Counted from the stretch's first letter, positions 53,079 through 61,787 are shown. The stretch: 64,000 nucleotides of DNA from Photobacterium rosenbergii (GCF_003026455.1 NZ_PYMB01000012.1:61241-125240), one strand, 5' to 3'. A program made the numbers and translations. The notes: a model not told the origin generated them from the sequence alone.

Positions 53079-53112
53079 AAAACCGCCCCTCAAAGTTAAA
53101 GAGGCGGTTTTG
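53079..53112 (-). terminator. Terminator of brnQ paralogue 2
   Basis: AAAACCGCC(CCTC)...GAGGCGGTTTT with flanking A and T runs; it reads as a good terminator on the minus strand. Confidence 0.88.
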
Positions 53113-53145
53113 TTATTTTAGGCTCTTATTTAACGATTATCGCCA

Positions 53146-54462
53146 CTATTTCGCAGACATTGAAACCGTTTCTTTTCTTCGCTGTGAAAGCGATGCATTC
53201 GCCAAGATGCTGAAAAGTAGTGTCGTCAAACAAGGTAGGAACCAGCTTGCATGGGCAGTGTAGAGCGGCATGTATTCAACCAGCATAGCTTCCCACTTAG
53301 CAGGGATCAAACCGAGGATATGCAAGGTATCTATGGTGCCGAAGGCCAATGTGACAGACACTGTCGCGACGAAGATATAACGCTGGTATGGCGATTTTTT
53401 CACCATTAAAGCAGTGATAACTAGCGCTATCGCCACTGGGCAAAGTACCAAGATGACTGGCAGGCTGATCGTTAGGATTTGATCAAGGCCGAAGTTGGCA
53501 AGCAAGCCTGTCAGTACGCACACGATAGTTGCAGTGGTAGTAAAAGGAGTATTGAATGTTTGCTGGTAATACTCAGCACAAGCATTTGTCAGGCCTACGG
53601 TAGTGGTCAAGCATGCCATCACAATGATGATCGCGAGTAGGAGCTGGCCCTGTAGACCGAATAGGTTTGCCACATAGCGAGTAAGGATCTCACCACCGTT
53701 GGTAGCGTCGCTGGCAACGGCAGATGAAGTGGCACCGACATAAGCCATTGCCAGGTAGCAAGCTGACATCAGTGCTGCATAGATCAGCGTAACCTTCACC
53801 GTGCTGGCAAATAAGCCGTTAGTTGAGGTGACCCCCTTGTCTTGAATAGTCTTGATGATCACCCATCCAAAACCAACGGCAGCGATAGCATCCATGGTCA
53901 TGTAACCCTGGATAAGGCCCTGGGTTACAGCCTGATGTTGGTAGTCAGCGTTCGGCACGGTCATCGGGCTTATTGGCGAGACAAAGGCCGAGACGGCGAG
54001 GACTGCCAGCAATAGCACCAATAGTGGTGTCATTACTTTGCCGATGTAATCAACCAATTTTCCCCGTTGGAAAGCAAGCAATAGGGTGACAGTTACGAAA
54101 ACCAGCGAAAAAGGCAGCAATAGGTTGTCTTGGGTAAATGGCGCAATACCCATTTCATAGGCAACGGTCACAGCGCGGGGCATGCCAAATGCAGGGCCGA
54201 TGGCAGTAAACAACAAGACCCAAAAACTGGTGGCCATGGGTTTTGGCAAAGCGGCAGTCAGTTGCTGGCTATGGCTCAGGCGGCCCATGACGATCAGCGT
54301 CAGGGCTGGTAGGCCGACGGCGGTGACGAGAAAGCCTAGCATGGCAGGAAAATATTGTGTGCCGGCTTGAAGGCCAAGAAAAGGGGGAAAGATGATGTTT
54401 CCGGCACCAAGAAACATCGCAAAAGTCATTAGGCCAATCGCCATGGTGTTTTGTTTAGTCAT
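53146..54462 (-). CDS. brnQ: Branched-chain amino acid carrier BrnQ (paralogue 2)
   Basis: 438 residues, LIVCS family, with the same blocks as paralogue 1 (AIGLMTFAMFLGAGNIIFPPF, PRAVTVAYEMGIAPF, YMTMDAIAAVGFGWVIIKTI, TTVGLTNACAEYYQQTFNTP). Differences concentrate in loops and the C-terminal tail (SLSQRRKETVSMSAK). It has its own promoter, leader peptide and stem-loops, so it is regulated separately from paralogue 1. Confidence 0.96.
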   Translation of the reverse strand: MTKQNTMAIGLMTFAMFLGAGNIIFPPFLGLQAGTQYFPAMLGFLVTAVGLPALTLIVMGRLSHSQQLTAALPKPMATSFWVLLFTAIGPAFGMPRAVTVAYEMGIAPFTQDNLLLPFSLVFVTVTLLLAFQRGKLVDYIGKVMTPLLVLLLAVLAVSAFVSPISPMTVPNADYQHQAVTQGLIQGYMTMDAIAAVGFGWVIIKTIQDKGVTSTNGLFASTVKVTLIYAALMSACYLAMAYVGATSSAVASDATNGGEILTRYVANLFGLQGQLLLAIIIVMACLTTTVGLTNACAEYYQQTFNTPFTTTATIVCVLTGLLANFGLDQILTISLPVILVLCPVAIALVITALMVKKSPYQRYIFVATVSVTLAFGTIDTLHILGLIPAKWEAMLVEYMPLYTAHASWFLPCLTTLLFSILANASLSQRRKETVSMSAK

Positions 54463-54502
54463 TCGGACAAGTCCTCTGATATTAATCAGTTTTTGTTATG
54501 GA

Positions 54503-54584
54503 CCGTCAGAAAGGCTGAAGAAAAACAGGTAGGTTGAGACTTTGCTCCCCGTCAGCCTGGCTGACGGGTGAATAGCCGCCAGCC
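54503..54584 (-). promoter_or_regulatory. Candidate attenuator of brnQ paralogue 2
   Basis: On the minus strand: segment 1 GGCTGGCGG (54584-54576, overlapping the leader stop), segment 2 CCGTCAGCC (54567-54559), segment 3 GGCTGACGG (54557-54549), segment 4 CAGCC-N4-TGACGG (54517-54503). Order, sequence and spacing match the element before paralogue 1 almost exactly, while the intervening bases differ. That pattern suggests selection on the pairing. Confidence 0.7.
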
Positions 54585-54703
54585 TAGTTAATAATCACTA
54601 GAATAGCAGCAATAATGTTACGCGATACGAATGTTCCGCCTGTCGTCATAACAGGTTTGCAAACTGGGCGTTGGCAAGTTGTTTGATTAGCGAAATGAAA
54701 CAC
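54584..54703 (-). CDS. Ile-rich leader peptide upstream of brnQ paralogue 2
   Basis: A 39-codon frame starting GTG at 54703, with AGGAAAA five bases upstream. It begins VFHFANQTTC and ends RNIIAAILVIIN then TAG: five Ile, one Leu (rare CTA) and one Val in the last eleven codons. The sequence differs from the first leader except for the plan and the shared downstream stems. The frame is open further upstream, but promoter position and ribosome-binding site favour the GTG. Confidence 0.75.
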   Translation of the reverse strand: MFHFANQTTCQRPVCKPVMTTGGTFVSRNIIAAILVIIN

Positions 54704-54739
54704 GGCGTTTTCCTGAACATAAGTATCGAAGTCATTTAC

Positions 54740-54768
54740 AACATATAAATAAAAAACTGTGTTGTAAA
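54740..54768 (-). promoter_or_regulatory. Promoter of the brnQ-2 leader
   Basis: Minus strand: TTTACA (54768-54763), 17 bp, TATGTT (54745-54740), within TATATGTTGTA, the same arrangement as upstream of the first brnQ leader. Confidence 0.65.
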
Positions 54769-54922
54769 TACCCCGCAGATAAAAATATCGCATTTTTCTG
54801 CTCGACCAGATACCTAGCCTGCTTATCGGGTTCGAGGGTGGGTTTTCTGCCCATTGCGTTACGGAAGTTAGGGTGGGATAGTAGCACTATTGAATTAGTG
54901 TCATGATTATTAAGGGCTATTT

Positions 54923-55309
54923 ATGTTAAAGGCGATACACCATGCCGCAATTATTTGCTCAGACTACTCAAGGTCTAAAGCCTTCTATGTTGATATCTTA
55001 GGTTTGAAAGTGTTGGCAGAGCATTACCGCGAAGCAAGGGATTCCTGGAAGTTAGATTTGCAATTGCCGGACGGCAGTCAGGTTGAATTATTCTCCTTTC
55101 CGAATCCGCCTGAAAGGCCAAGTTTTCCTGAGGCTAGGGGACTACGCCATTTGGCGTTTGTGGTCGATTCCGTTGAGTTGGTCGCAGATTATCTTGAGTC
55201 GAGGGGCGTTGAAGTAGAGCCGATCCGGATCGATGAATATACAGGTAAGGCATTCACCTTTTTCCAAGATCCGGATGGATTGCCATTGGAGCTCTACCAA
55301 GCTAACTGA
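54923..55309 (+). CDS. gloA2: VOC-family protein, YaeR/GloA2-like
   Basis: 128 residues, collinear with E. coli YaeR: IHHAAIICSDYSRSKAFYVDILGLKV, YREARDSWKLDLQL, VELFSFPNPPERPSFPEARGLRHLAF and FTFFQDPDGLPLELYQ. The metal residues expected of glyoxalase-fold proteins (His near the start, Glu of VELFSF, His of LRHLAF, Glu of LPLELY) are all present. The enzymatic substrate is not established. It converges with the small membrane protein gene, overlapping by 8 bases. Confidence 0.92.
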   Translation: MLKAIHHAAIICSDYSRSKAFYVDILGLKVLAEHYREARDSWKLDLQLPDGSQVELFSFPNPPERPSFPEARGLRHLAFVVDSVELVADYLESRGVEVEPIRIDEYTGKAFTFFQDPDGLPLELYQAN

Positions 55310-55502
55310 GGATACCCGTAAGCAAACCAGCAAAAACTAAACTAGCGACCCCGTAGAACCCGAATTCGATACGGGATTCAACCAGGCTATTTTCATTGGT
55401 TGGTTTGGCTGTCGCCATGGTAAAAAAGGAACCGCCGGCCAAGCCAAGGAGCAGTACGATCAAACCAAATAGCGTACCTTCAATGAGATAAGTGAAATTC
55501 AT
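55302..55502 (-). CDS. Small membrane protein, hypothetical
   Basis: 66 residues with two membrane helices: LIEGTLFGLIVLLLGLAGGSFF and FYGVASLVFAGLLTGIL, separated by a polar loop (TAKPTNENSLVESRIEFG). No recognised family. ATG 55502 starts a compact two-helix protein; the frame is open for 23 more codons without a site. Its end overlaps the VOC gene. Confidence 0.55.
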   Translation of the reverse strand: MNFTYLIEGTLFGLIVLLLGLAGGSFFTMATAKPTNENSLVESRIEFGFYGVASLVFAGLLTGILS

Positions 55503-55639
55503 AAACAGGCCTAATCCTTTGTGGCACGTGAAATGATATAGGGATAATACACATCTCATGCCATATGGCAACGAAATAATATTTATAAACCTTATATAAA
55601 ACAGGGTTTTAGCTAGTTATGTTGTGCGCGTGAATGAAT

Positions 55640-55665
55640 AGGCAGCAACACACTTATTGCTGCCT
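55640..55665 (-). terminator. Hairpin after the deaminase gene
   Basis: AGGCAGCAA-loop-TTGCTGCCT, a perfect 9-bp stem about 50 bases past the stop on the minus strand; only a weak T run. Confidence 0.6.
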
Positions 55666-55713
55666 GAATTATGACCAATGTATAAGTGGCGAATTAGCTT
55701 AATTTATCATCAG

Positions 55714-56988
55714 TTAGAAACATGTCTCTACTAGGTGTGATACTTGGAAGTCTTCATCAGCAATACAGATGTATTTCCACTTATCAAACGTTAGGCACGG
55801 ATGTGAGGTTGAAAATGCAATAACATCGCCTACACGCAGATCGTGGCCTTCAGGGACAGTAACGAAAGTGTGCTGATCCATGATCGCCGTCGCCTCCAGA
55901 CCTCCCACTTCAATCAGTTCGCCATTGCGATAGCCACGCTCTGGAATAGGAAGCCCTGCATCAAATGCTACATCACGCTTGCCAAGACCGATCACGGCTT
56001 TGCCAGACTCCGGGCGGGAAATGACATACGCCCACACTTCCAGTGCTGACTCAAGATCTCCACCCAGATCACAGGCATAGCCCTGGTTCACTTCTGCCCG
56101 AGCCATGACATTATTCTGGGCATCTTGGTAGATCCCGGTATCGTGGATGAGGTAACAGCCCGGGCGGATAATTGCCAATAGGTGCTGGCACTGGGCAAAG
56201 CTCTCAGCCACGACGTCATACCAGGCAGAGCCTGCGCCGGTGACAATTGGGCTATCAAGCTTGATTAATCCTTCTTCCTTCAGAATTTCAACCGTTTGTA
56301 CGGTCGTTGCCAGGAACTCACGGATAGCTTGCTCGGCATTGTCACCGTGGATCACGCCTTCATAGACTTCGATACCGGCTAGGGAGATCCCTTCAAGGCT
56401 GTCGATGTGCTGAGCCAGCGAGATCACCTGTTGTGGAGTACGGCAACCGCAGCGGCCACCTTCAACACCAAATTCAATCAGGGCATGAACTGTTACCCCG
56501 CTACCGGCAAAGAATGTAGAGAGTTGTTCGGCATTCTCTTTCGAGTCGACGCAGCAATAGAAAGTGACGTCGTGCTCAGACAACAGGCGCTTGATGATTG
56601 CCATGTTGGCTTTACCTACCAACTGGTTAGCCATCATGATGTGCTTGGCACCTGCTGACGCTGCCACTTCGGCATGCGGGGCTGTAGCGATAGTTAGGCC
56701 CCAGGCTCCGGCTTCAAGCTGCTGCTCAAAGAACGCAGGTGTCATGGTTGTCTTGCCATGCGGTGACAGTTTGACGTTGTGATGATTTGCAAACTGTTGC
56801 ATCCAGTTCAGGTTGTTATCAATCGACTGCTGTTTGATAACGGCTGCAGGCAGGCTGATTTCTTCGTTAATTAGGCTGTATTTGCCCTCCGTTTTTTCAT
56901 CCACCCATATCCCTTTGGTACCTACGGGATATTTTTTGTGATGAATATCTTGGTATTTACTAACATGCTTTTTATTTGCTTGGGTCAT
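55714..56988 (-). CDS. Fold-III PLP D-amino-acid dehydratase/deaminase-like enzyme
   Basis: 424 residues of the alanine-racemase-fold D-serine dehydratase / D-threonine aldolase-like group. The PLP lysine is K79 in KLSPHGKTTMTP; GVEGGRCGCRTPQQVI and TGAGSAWYDVV are phosphate and substrate loops. A metal site of the DSD type is likely in STSHPCLTFDKW (His-x-Cys). Such enzymes remove ammonia from beta-hydroxy D-amino acids. D-glucosaminate is also a D-configured beta-hydroxy amino acid, and the adjacent kdgK and eda make it an attractive substrate. It is divergent from the RpiR gene. Confidence 0.85.
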   Translation of the reverse strand: MTQANKKHVSKYQDIHHKKYPVGTKGIWVDEKTEGKYSLINEEISLPAAVIKQQSIDNNLNWMQQFANHHNVKLSPHGKTTMTPAFFEQQLEAGAWGLTIATAPHAEVAASAGAKHIMMANQLVGKANMAIIKRLLSEHDVTFYCCVDSKENAEQLSTFFAGSGVTVHALIEFGVEGGRCGCRTPQQVISLAQHIDSLEGISLAGIEVYEGVIHGDNAEQAIREFLATTVQTVEILKEEGLIKLDSPIVTGAGSAWYDVVAESFAQCQHLLAIIRPGCYLIHDTGIYQDAQNNVMARAEVNQGYACDLGGDLESALEVWAYVISRPESGKAVIGLGKRDVAFDAGLPIPERGYRNGELIEVGGLEATAIMDQHTFVTVPEGHDLRVGDVIAFSTSHPCLTFDKWKYICIADEDFQVSHLVETCF

Positions 56989-57044
56989 TTATTATTCTCC
57001 TAACATAGCTCTCAGGGCTTGTTATTACTGCCTTTTGGCGAGGT

Positions 57045-57056
57045 GATAATATTATC
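57045..57056. promoter_or_regulatory. Perfect 12-bp palindrome between the divergent genes
   Basis: GATAATATTATC is self-complementary and lies between the deaminase and rpiR-like promoters; a candidate operator for the RpiR protein. AT-rich, so chance is possible. Confidence 0.4.
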
Positions 57057-57152
57057 GGTGTTAGAAACTATCAAACATTGCTGTGCATTTTGTGCTGTTT
57101 CTCACTGTTTTGAACCTGCCCTGAAATTACTATTTGCCCTGTCGAGAGAAAG

Positions 57153-58025
57153 GTGAAAGCCGTGACTATCGAAGTCGATATTGTTTCAAGAATTACCGAG
57201 CGCTTCTCGCAATTGCGAGATGCAGAGAAGAAAGTCGCCATGTTGGTGATTGATGATTTGGCCGCTGCATCGGGTTACAGCATTACTCAAATGGCAGAAG
57301 AAGCCGGGGTGAGTGAAGCAACCATTACTCGCTTTGCCAAAGCGGTTGGCTGTAAAAATGTGCGGGATCTGAAGCTCAAGTTAGCCCAGTCACTTGCCAT
57401 CGGCCAGCGATTCATCCATGAGTCGCCTGATCAGTCGGGGATCCAAGGGGTTTATGAGTCGATCAAGAATGTGATCAACATTAACCGCAAGGTTGTCGAT
57501 GAGCAGGATGTGGCTACAGCGGTAGAGATGCTGCAAAACGCCCGGCAGATTTTGGCCATTGGTATGGGTGGTGGCTCAACCATGTTGTCGCAGGAACTGC
57601 AATTTCGCTTGTTCCGTCTGGGCTACCCGGTAACGGCCTACAACGATGGCCTGTTGGCAAGAATGGTAGCTTCAACTGCCGATGCCAATGATGTGATGGT
57701 AGTGATTTCTGCGACCGGTTATACACCAGAAGTGGTAGAGCCGGCATCGATTGCCAAACAATATGGTTTGAAGGTGATAGCCATAACGCCCAAGGAGTCA
57801 CCGTTGGCAGAAGTCAGCGACTTAGTTCTGCCGGTTGTCACCAAAGAGACCGATTTTATCTACAAACCGTCGGCATCACGTTACGCCATGATGGCGTTGA
57901 TAGATGTGCTGTCAACGGAGTTGGCCTTGAGCCACAAGCGCCGGACCCGCGATAAGCTGCGCCGACTGAAGTTGGCATTAGACAGTCATCGTGGTGGAGA
58001 GGACAGACAGCCTCTCGGCGATTAA
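57153..58025 (+). CDS. MurR/RpiR-family regulator
   Basis: 290 residues: N-terminal RpiR-type HTH (ITERFSQLRDAEKKVAMLVI, GYSITQMAEEAGVSEATITR) and C-terminal SIS sugar-phosphate-binding domain (ILAIGMGGGSTMLSQELQFR, DVMVVISATGYTPEVVEPA). Ligands of this family are usually sugar phosphates, consistent with KDPG or a related acid as inducer of this cluster. Start is GTG 57153 or GTG 57162. First gene of the rightward catabolic operon. Confidence 0.93.
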   Translation: MKAVTIEVDIVSRITERFSQLRDAEKKVAMLVIDDLAAASGYSITQMAEEAGVSEATITRFAKAVGCKNVRDLKLKLAQSLAIGQRFIHESPDQSGIQGVYESIKNVININRKVVDEQDVATAVEMLQNARQILAIGMGGGSTMLSQELQFRLFRLGYPVTAYNDGLLARMVASTADANDVMVVISATGYTPEVVEPASIAKQYGLKVIAITPKESPLAEVSDLVLPVVTKETDFIYKPSASRYAMMALIDVLSTELALSHKRRTRDKLRRLKLALDSHRGGEDRQPLGD

Positions 58026-58091
58026 CACAACCTGGCCGAACAGTTCGGATTAACGGTTGTGCAGAATTAGCGTCATAAAGAAGGAAGTTTC

Positions 58092-59531
58092 ATGCAGTTC
58101 GATACCGTTTTCCGAAATGTTCAAGTTGTTGATGGCTCGGGTAGTGAGCCTTACAACGCCGATGTTGCTATTACAGGGGATCGTATTGCAGCCATAGGGG
58201 ATTTAGCCGGGTGTGAGGCAACACAGATCGTCGATGGTCATGGCAAGGCATTAGCGCCGGGCTTTATCGATGTACATACCCATGATGATACCAATGTGAT
58301 CCGTTATCCCGACTGCTTGCCGAAGATCAGCCAAGGGGTCACCAGTGTGATTGTAGGCAATTGCGGGATCAGTGCTTCTCCAGCAATGCTGGCCGGTGAT
58401 CCGCCGGATCCGATGAACCTGCTTGGCAAGCAGCAAGATTTCAAATACCCGACATTTTCGTCATATGCCGAGGCGGTAACGGCTGCACAGCCTGCCGTGA
58501 ATGTTGCTGCGCTGGTGGGTCATACCACACTGCGCAACAACGAGATGGGTGACCTATACCGTGCAGCATCAGGCGACGAAATTGCAGCAATGAAAGCCAA
58601 ACTGCACGCTGCGATGGAGCAGGGAGCCCTGGGGTTGAGTTCTGGCTTGGCATACGCATCAGCGAAAGATGCCCCGACAGAAGAAGTGATGGCCCTTGCC
58701 GAAGAGTTAGCAGAATTCGATGGTATTTACACCACCCATATGCGTACTGAATTCGAGCAGATCCTTGAGGCGATGGAAGAAGCGTTTGCTACCGGTAAGC
58801 ATGGCAAGGTGCCAGTGGTGATTTCACACCTCAAATGTGCCGGTGCCGGTAATTGGGGCCGCACAGTTGAAGTACTCAACCTGATGGAGAAAACCGCCAA
58901 GCACCAAGACGTGGCATGTGATTGCTACCCGTATTCGGCGAGCTCCTCGACGCTCGATCTTAAACAGGTCACCGATGAGATTGATATCTTCATTACATGG
59001 TCAGATAAGCACCCTGAGCATGCAGGAAAAATGCTCAAGCAAATTGCTGAGGAAATGGACTTGCCGTTAATGGAAGCGGCCAAGCAGCTCCAGCCAGCAG
59101 GCGCTGTGTACCACTGTATGGATGAGGCCGATGTCGAGCGGGTACTGAAATACCGATTAACCATGGTGGGCTCAGATGGCCTGCCGAACGACCCACACCC
59201 ACACCCTCGTTTGTGGGGATCGTTTCCAAGGGTGCTGGGCTATTACAGCCGCGAACGCCAGTTGTTCTCACTGGGCCAGGCGATTCACAAAATGACGGGC
59301 ATGTCGGCCAAGCGCTACTGCCTCAAAGACAGGGGAGAAATTCGCGAAGGGGCCTATGCCGATATCGTGATGTTCGACCCGAACACCATTATCGATGTTG
59401 CAAGTTTCGAAAATCCGATTGCAGCAGCGAAAGGGATTGACGTGGTCATGGTCAATGGCTGCATCAGTTATCAAAACGGGCAGGTGAGTACTAACCGCCA
59501 TGGCCGTTTCCTATACCGTCATCAGGACTAA
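58092..59531 (+). CDS. N-acyl-D-amino-acid deacylase (D-aminoacylase family)
   Basis: 479 residues of the amidohydrolase superfamily. Metal-binding HTHDD in APGFIDVHTHDDTNV, NCGISASP, GHTTLRNNEMG, SHLKCAGAGNWGRTVE, and the late Asp in LTMVGSDGLPNDPHPHPR, all standard for D-aminoacylases. It removes an acyl group from an N-acyl-D-amino acid. Within this cluster an N-acetyl sugar-amino acid (N-acetylglucosaminate) is a plausible physiological substrate, to be followed by the dehydratase. AAGGAAG precedes the start. Confidence 0.92.
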   Translation: MQFDTVFRNVQVVDGSGSEPYNADVAITGDRIAAIGDLAGCEATQIVDGHGKALAPGFIDVHTHDDTNVIRYPDCLPKISQGVTSVIVGNCGISASPAMLAGDPPDPMNLLGKQQDFKYPTFSSYAEAVTAAQPAVNVAALVGHTTLRNNEMGDLYRAASGDEIAAMKAKLHAAMEQGALGLSSGLAYASAKDAPTEEVMALAEELAEFDGIYTTHMRTEFEQILEAMEEAFATGKHGKVPVVISHLKCAGAGNWGRTVEVLNLMEKTAKHQDVACDCYPYSASSSTLDLKQVTDEIDIFITWSDKHPEHAGKMLKQIAEEMDLPLMEAAKQLQPAGAVYHCMDEADVERVLKYRLTMVGSDGLPNDPHPHPRLWGSFPRVLGYYSRERQLFSLGQAIHKMTGMSAKRYCLKDRGEIREGAYADIVMFDPNTIIDVASFENPIAAAKGIDVVMVNGCISYQNGQVSTNRHGRFLYRHQD

Positions 59532-59584
59532 ACACCCTGGGACAACAAATTGAACTTAGTAACACAACGTTGGAGAAAGAAATT

Positions 59585-59977
59585 ATGACTATCACACGCT
59601 ACGGCATCGAAGGCGGTACAGGCACAGGCGGTCAGCACCTACCTTTTGCACGTGCAACTCAGGCGGGTGGTTTCCTGTATGTCTCTGGTCAAACACCAAT
59701 GACAGACGGTGAAGTGGTTGAAGGTGGCATTGTCGATCAGTCTCGCTTAGCGATTCAGAACTGTGTCGACATCATGGAAGAAGCAGGCTACGGCCTTGAA
59801 GACGTGGTACACGTGAAAGTGGTACTGACTGACTCTCGCTACTTCCAGTCATTCAACAAAGTGTTTAAAGAGTTCTTCGGTGAGCACCCACCGGCGCGTA
59901 TCTGCATGGTATGTGACCTGGTCGTCGACGTAAAAGTTGAGGTGGATGTGACGTGCTACCGCGAAGATCGCCGTTAA
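59585..59977 (+). CDS. RidA-family enamine/imine deaminase
   Basis: 130 residues: LPFARATQAGGFLYVSGQTP, ALEDVVHVKVVLTD-like GLEDVVHVKVVLTDS, and the catalytic Arg/Glu region PPARICMVCDLVVDVKVEVD. RidA proteins hydrolyse the reactive 2-aminoacrylate-type enamines released by PLP dehydratases, which fits the dehydratase in the same cluster. GGAGAAAG sets ATG 59585; an upstream TTG (59570) is in frame. Confidence 0.93.
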   Translation: MTITRYGIEGGTGTGGQHLPFARATQAGGFLYVSGQTPMTDGEVVEGGIVDQSRLAIQNCVDIMEEAGYGLEDVVHVKVVLTDSRYFQSFNKVFKEFFGEHPPARICMVCDLVVDVKVEVDVTCYREDRR

Positions 59978-59994
59978 TTCAGGCATTATCTTCG

Positions 59995-60025
59995 GGCCCC
60001 GCATAAAACAATACAGCGCGGGGCC
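59995..60025 (+). other. Intercistronic hairpin after ridA
   Basis: GGCCCCGC-loop-GCGGGGCC, perfect 8-bp GC stem 18 bases after the ridA stop. No T run; probably RNA-end protection or partial attenuation before the transporter gene. Confidence 0.6.
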
Positions 60026-60120
60026 AGCAGAAGCCTGAATGACAAGCGATGCCACAACGGAAGTTGGCAGGCTATTACAACTAGAGACAAAGAAATTGAG
60101 CCGGAAGGCCAAAGAAAAAA

Positions 60121-60138
60121 GGTTGGCAAAGTACCAAC
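60121..60138 (-). terminator. Terminator-like hairpin facing the minus strand
   Basis: GGTTGG-loop-CCAACC, preceded on the plus strand by AAAAAA. Read on the minus strand the stem is followed by TTTTTT, so it has the form of a terminator for transcripts opposite to the operon. No minus-strand gene is nearby. Confidence 0.4.
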
Positions 60139-60244
60139 CTGAAAAAAAGCAAAATACTGAAATGACTCAGTAACTCATGGGGTAGTAAGTGATGAGACTA
60201 TCCCCAAGCAAATAAAAGCAATGACGGATTATAAGAGGTATGGG

Positions 60245-61735
60245 ATGAACAGTACACTCTTTCTCACCGGTTTCGGTGCGTATGTGGTTTTTTTAATCTG
60301 GTTAGGTTGGTTTGTATCACGTAACCAGAAATCAGGCGAAGACTTTCTACTTGGAGGTCGTGGTCTTCCGCTGTTCTTGGTACTAGGTACCACGGTAGCC
60401 ACCATGGTGGGTACAGGTTCGAGCATGGGCGCTGTTGGTTTTGGTTATGCCAACGGTTGGGCCGGTGCACTTTACGGTATCGGCGGTGCGCTGGGTATCT
60501 TGCTGCTCGCTTACTGGTTCGCTCCAGTACGTAAGCTGAACTTCATGACCATGAGTGAAGAACTGGCTTACTACGTGGGCGCCAACAAGATTGTCAAAAA
60601 TGTGGTCGGTATCCTGATCTTTACTGCCTCTATCGGTTGGTTGGGGGCACATATCCTTGGTGGTGGTATGTACCTGGCTTGGATTGCTGATATCGAGCTG
60701 AATACTGCCAAGATGATTATCGCTGCTGCGTTTACTATCTACGTCGTAATCGGTGGTTACACCGCGGTAGTTTGGACCGATACGATTCAGGCCGTGATCC
60801 TTTTTGCCGGTTTCATCCTGATGGCTGTTCTGTCGGTTGAGCATATCGGTGGTCTTGATAACCTGTATGCTGCTATGGAGCCAGCGTCTGTCAGCTTCCT
60901 TGGCTTGGAAAAACTGGGCATGATCCCGGGTATCTCTCTGGCATTGGTTGTTGGTGTGGGGATCTTGGCAACCCCTTCTTTCCGTCAGCGTATCTACTCT
61001 GGTAAAGATGTACCAACTATTCGCCGCTCATTCGTGATGTCGGGTGTACTGTACTTGTTCTTCTCTATCATCCCTGCGGTTATTGGTATGTCAGCACATG
61101 CGATTAACCCGGAACTGAATAACGCCAACTTTGCATTCCCATATGTTGCTGCAACAGTGCTTCCAGTGGGTATCGGTATGATTGTTCTGATTGCGGGCCT
61201 GTCTGCAACGATGTCGAGTGCAAGTTCCGATGCAATTGCCGGCGTGTCTATCCTGCTGCGCGATATCTACATCATGTTCACGGGTAAAGTCCCATCAAAA
61301 GACAAGATGGTTACCTACTCACGTATCGCACTGGTTATTTGTATCGGTTTGGCACTGCTGTTCGCCCTGACTTCGAATGACATTATCAGCTACATCACCA
61401 AGATGATTTCTACGGTAATGTCCGGCATGTTCGTGTGCGGTATGCTGGGTCGCTTCTGGGGCCGCTACAACTGGCAGGGTGCACTGGCTACCTTGGCAGG
61501 TGCATCAGCAGCGTCATTCTCTGTTATGTTCAACGCTGACTGGACGGCATTCTGGGGCAACCCGGTTATCCCATCAGTCACTACAGCCTTGGTTGCCGGT
61601 GTGGCAGTAAGCTTGGCGACACCAGCTAACAAGGTCAGCAAAGAAGAAGCGAAAGCCATCCTTGATGCCGAGCGTGCCGCGATGGAAAAGCCTGAAGAGC
61701 AAGGTATCGACGCTCAACCGGCTACCGCGAAATAA
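60245..61735 (+). CDS. Sodium:solute symporter (SSS family)
   Basis: 496 residues with 13 or so membrane segments: LGGRGLPLFLVLGTTVATMVGTGSSMGAVG, ILGGGMYLAWIADIEL, FIGGYTAVVWTDTIQAV-type VIGGYTAVVWTDTIQAVILF, and IAGLSATMSSASSDAIAG (the Na+-site segment). It resembles PutP/PanF carriers. By context it imports the cluster's substrate. AGAGG lies six bases before ATG 60245; an upstream ATG at 60221 has no site. Confidence 0.92.
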   Translation: MNSTLFLTGFGAYVVFLIWLGWFVSRNQKSGEDFLLGGRGLPLFLVLGTTVATMVGTGSSMGAVGFGYANGWAGALYGIGGALGILLLAYWFAPVRKLNFMTMSEELAYYVGANKIVKNVVGILIFTASIGWLGAHILGGGMYLAWIADIELNTAKMIIAAAFTIYVVIGGYTAVVWTDTIQAVILFAGFILMAVLSVEHIGGLDNLYAAMEPASVSFLGLEKLGMIPGISLALVVGVGILATPSFRQRIYSGKDVPTIRRSFVMSGVLYLFFSIIPAVIGMSAHAINPELNNANFAFPYVAATVLPVGIGMIVLIAGLSATMSSASSDAIAGVSILLRDIYIMFTGKVPSKDKMVTYSRIALVICIGLALLFALTSNDIISYITKMISTVMSGMFVCGMLGRFWGRYNWQGALATLAGASAASFSVMFNADWTAFWGNPVIPSVTTALVAGVAVSLATPANKVSKEEAKAILDAERAAMEKPEEQGIDAQPATAK

Positions 61736-61754
61736 TCATCTAAAACTCGTCAAA

Positions 61755-61787
61755 ATGCAGGCCTTTGTTGTGATGTAAGGCCTGCAT
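61755..61787 (+). other. Intercistronic hairpin before kdgK
   Basis: ATGCAGGCCTT-loop-AAGGCCTGCAT, perfect 11-bp stem; T run weak (CTTC). It may reduce transcription into kdgK-eda. Confidence 0.65.

Larger units (their letters stand above)
52809..53145. other. Intergenic region between brnQ paralogues
   Basis: 337 bp holding the promoter of the first leader and the terminator of the second brnQ gene. No open frame. The middle (about 52925-53075) is T-rich with no recognised motif. Confidence 0.5.
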
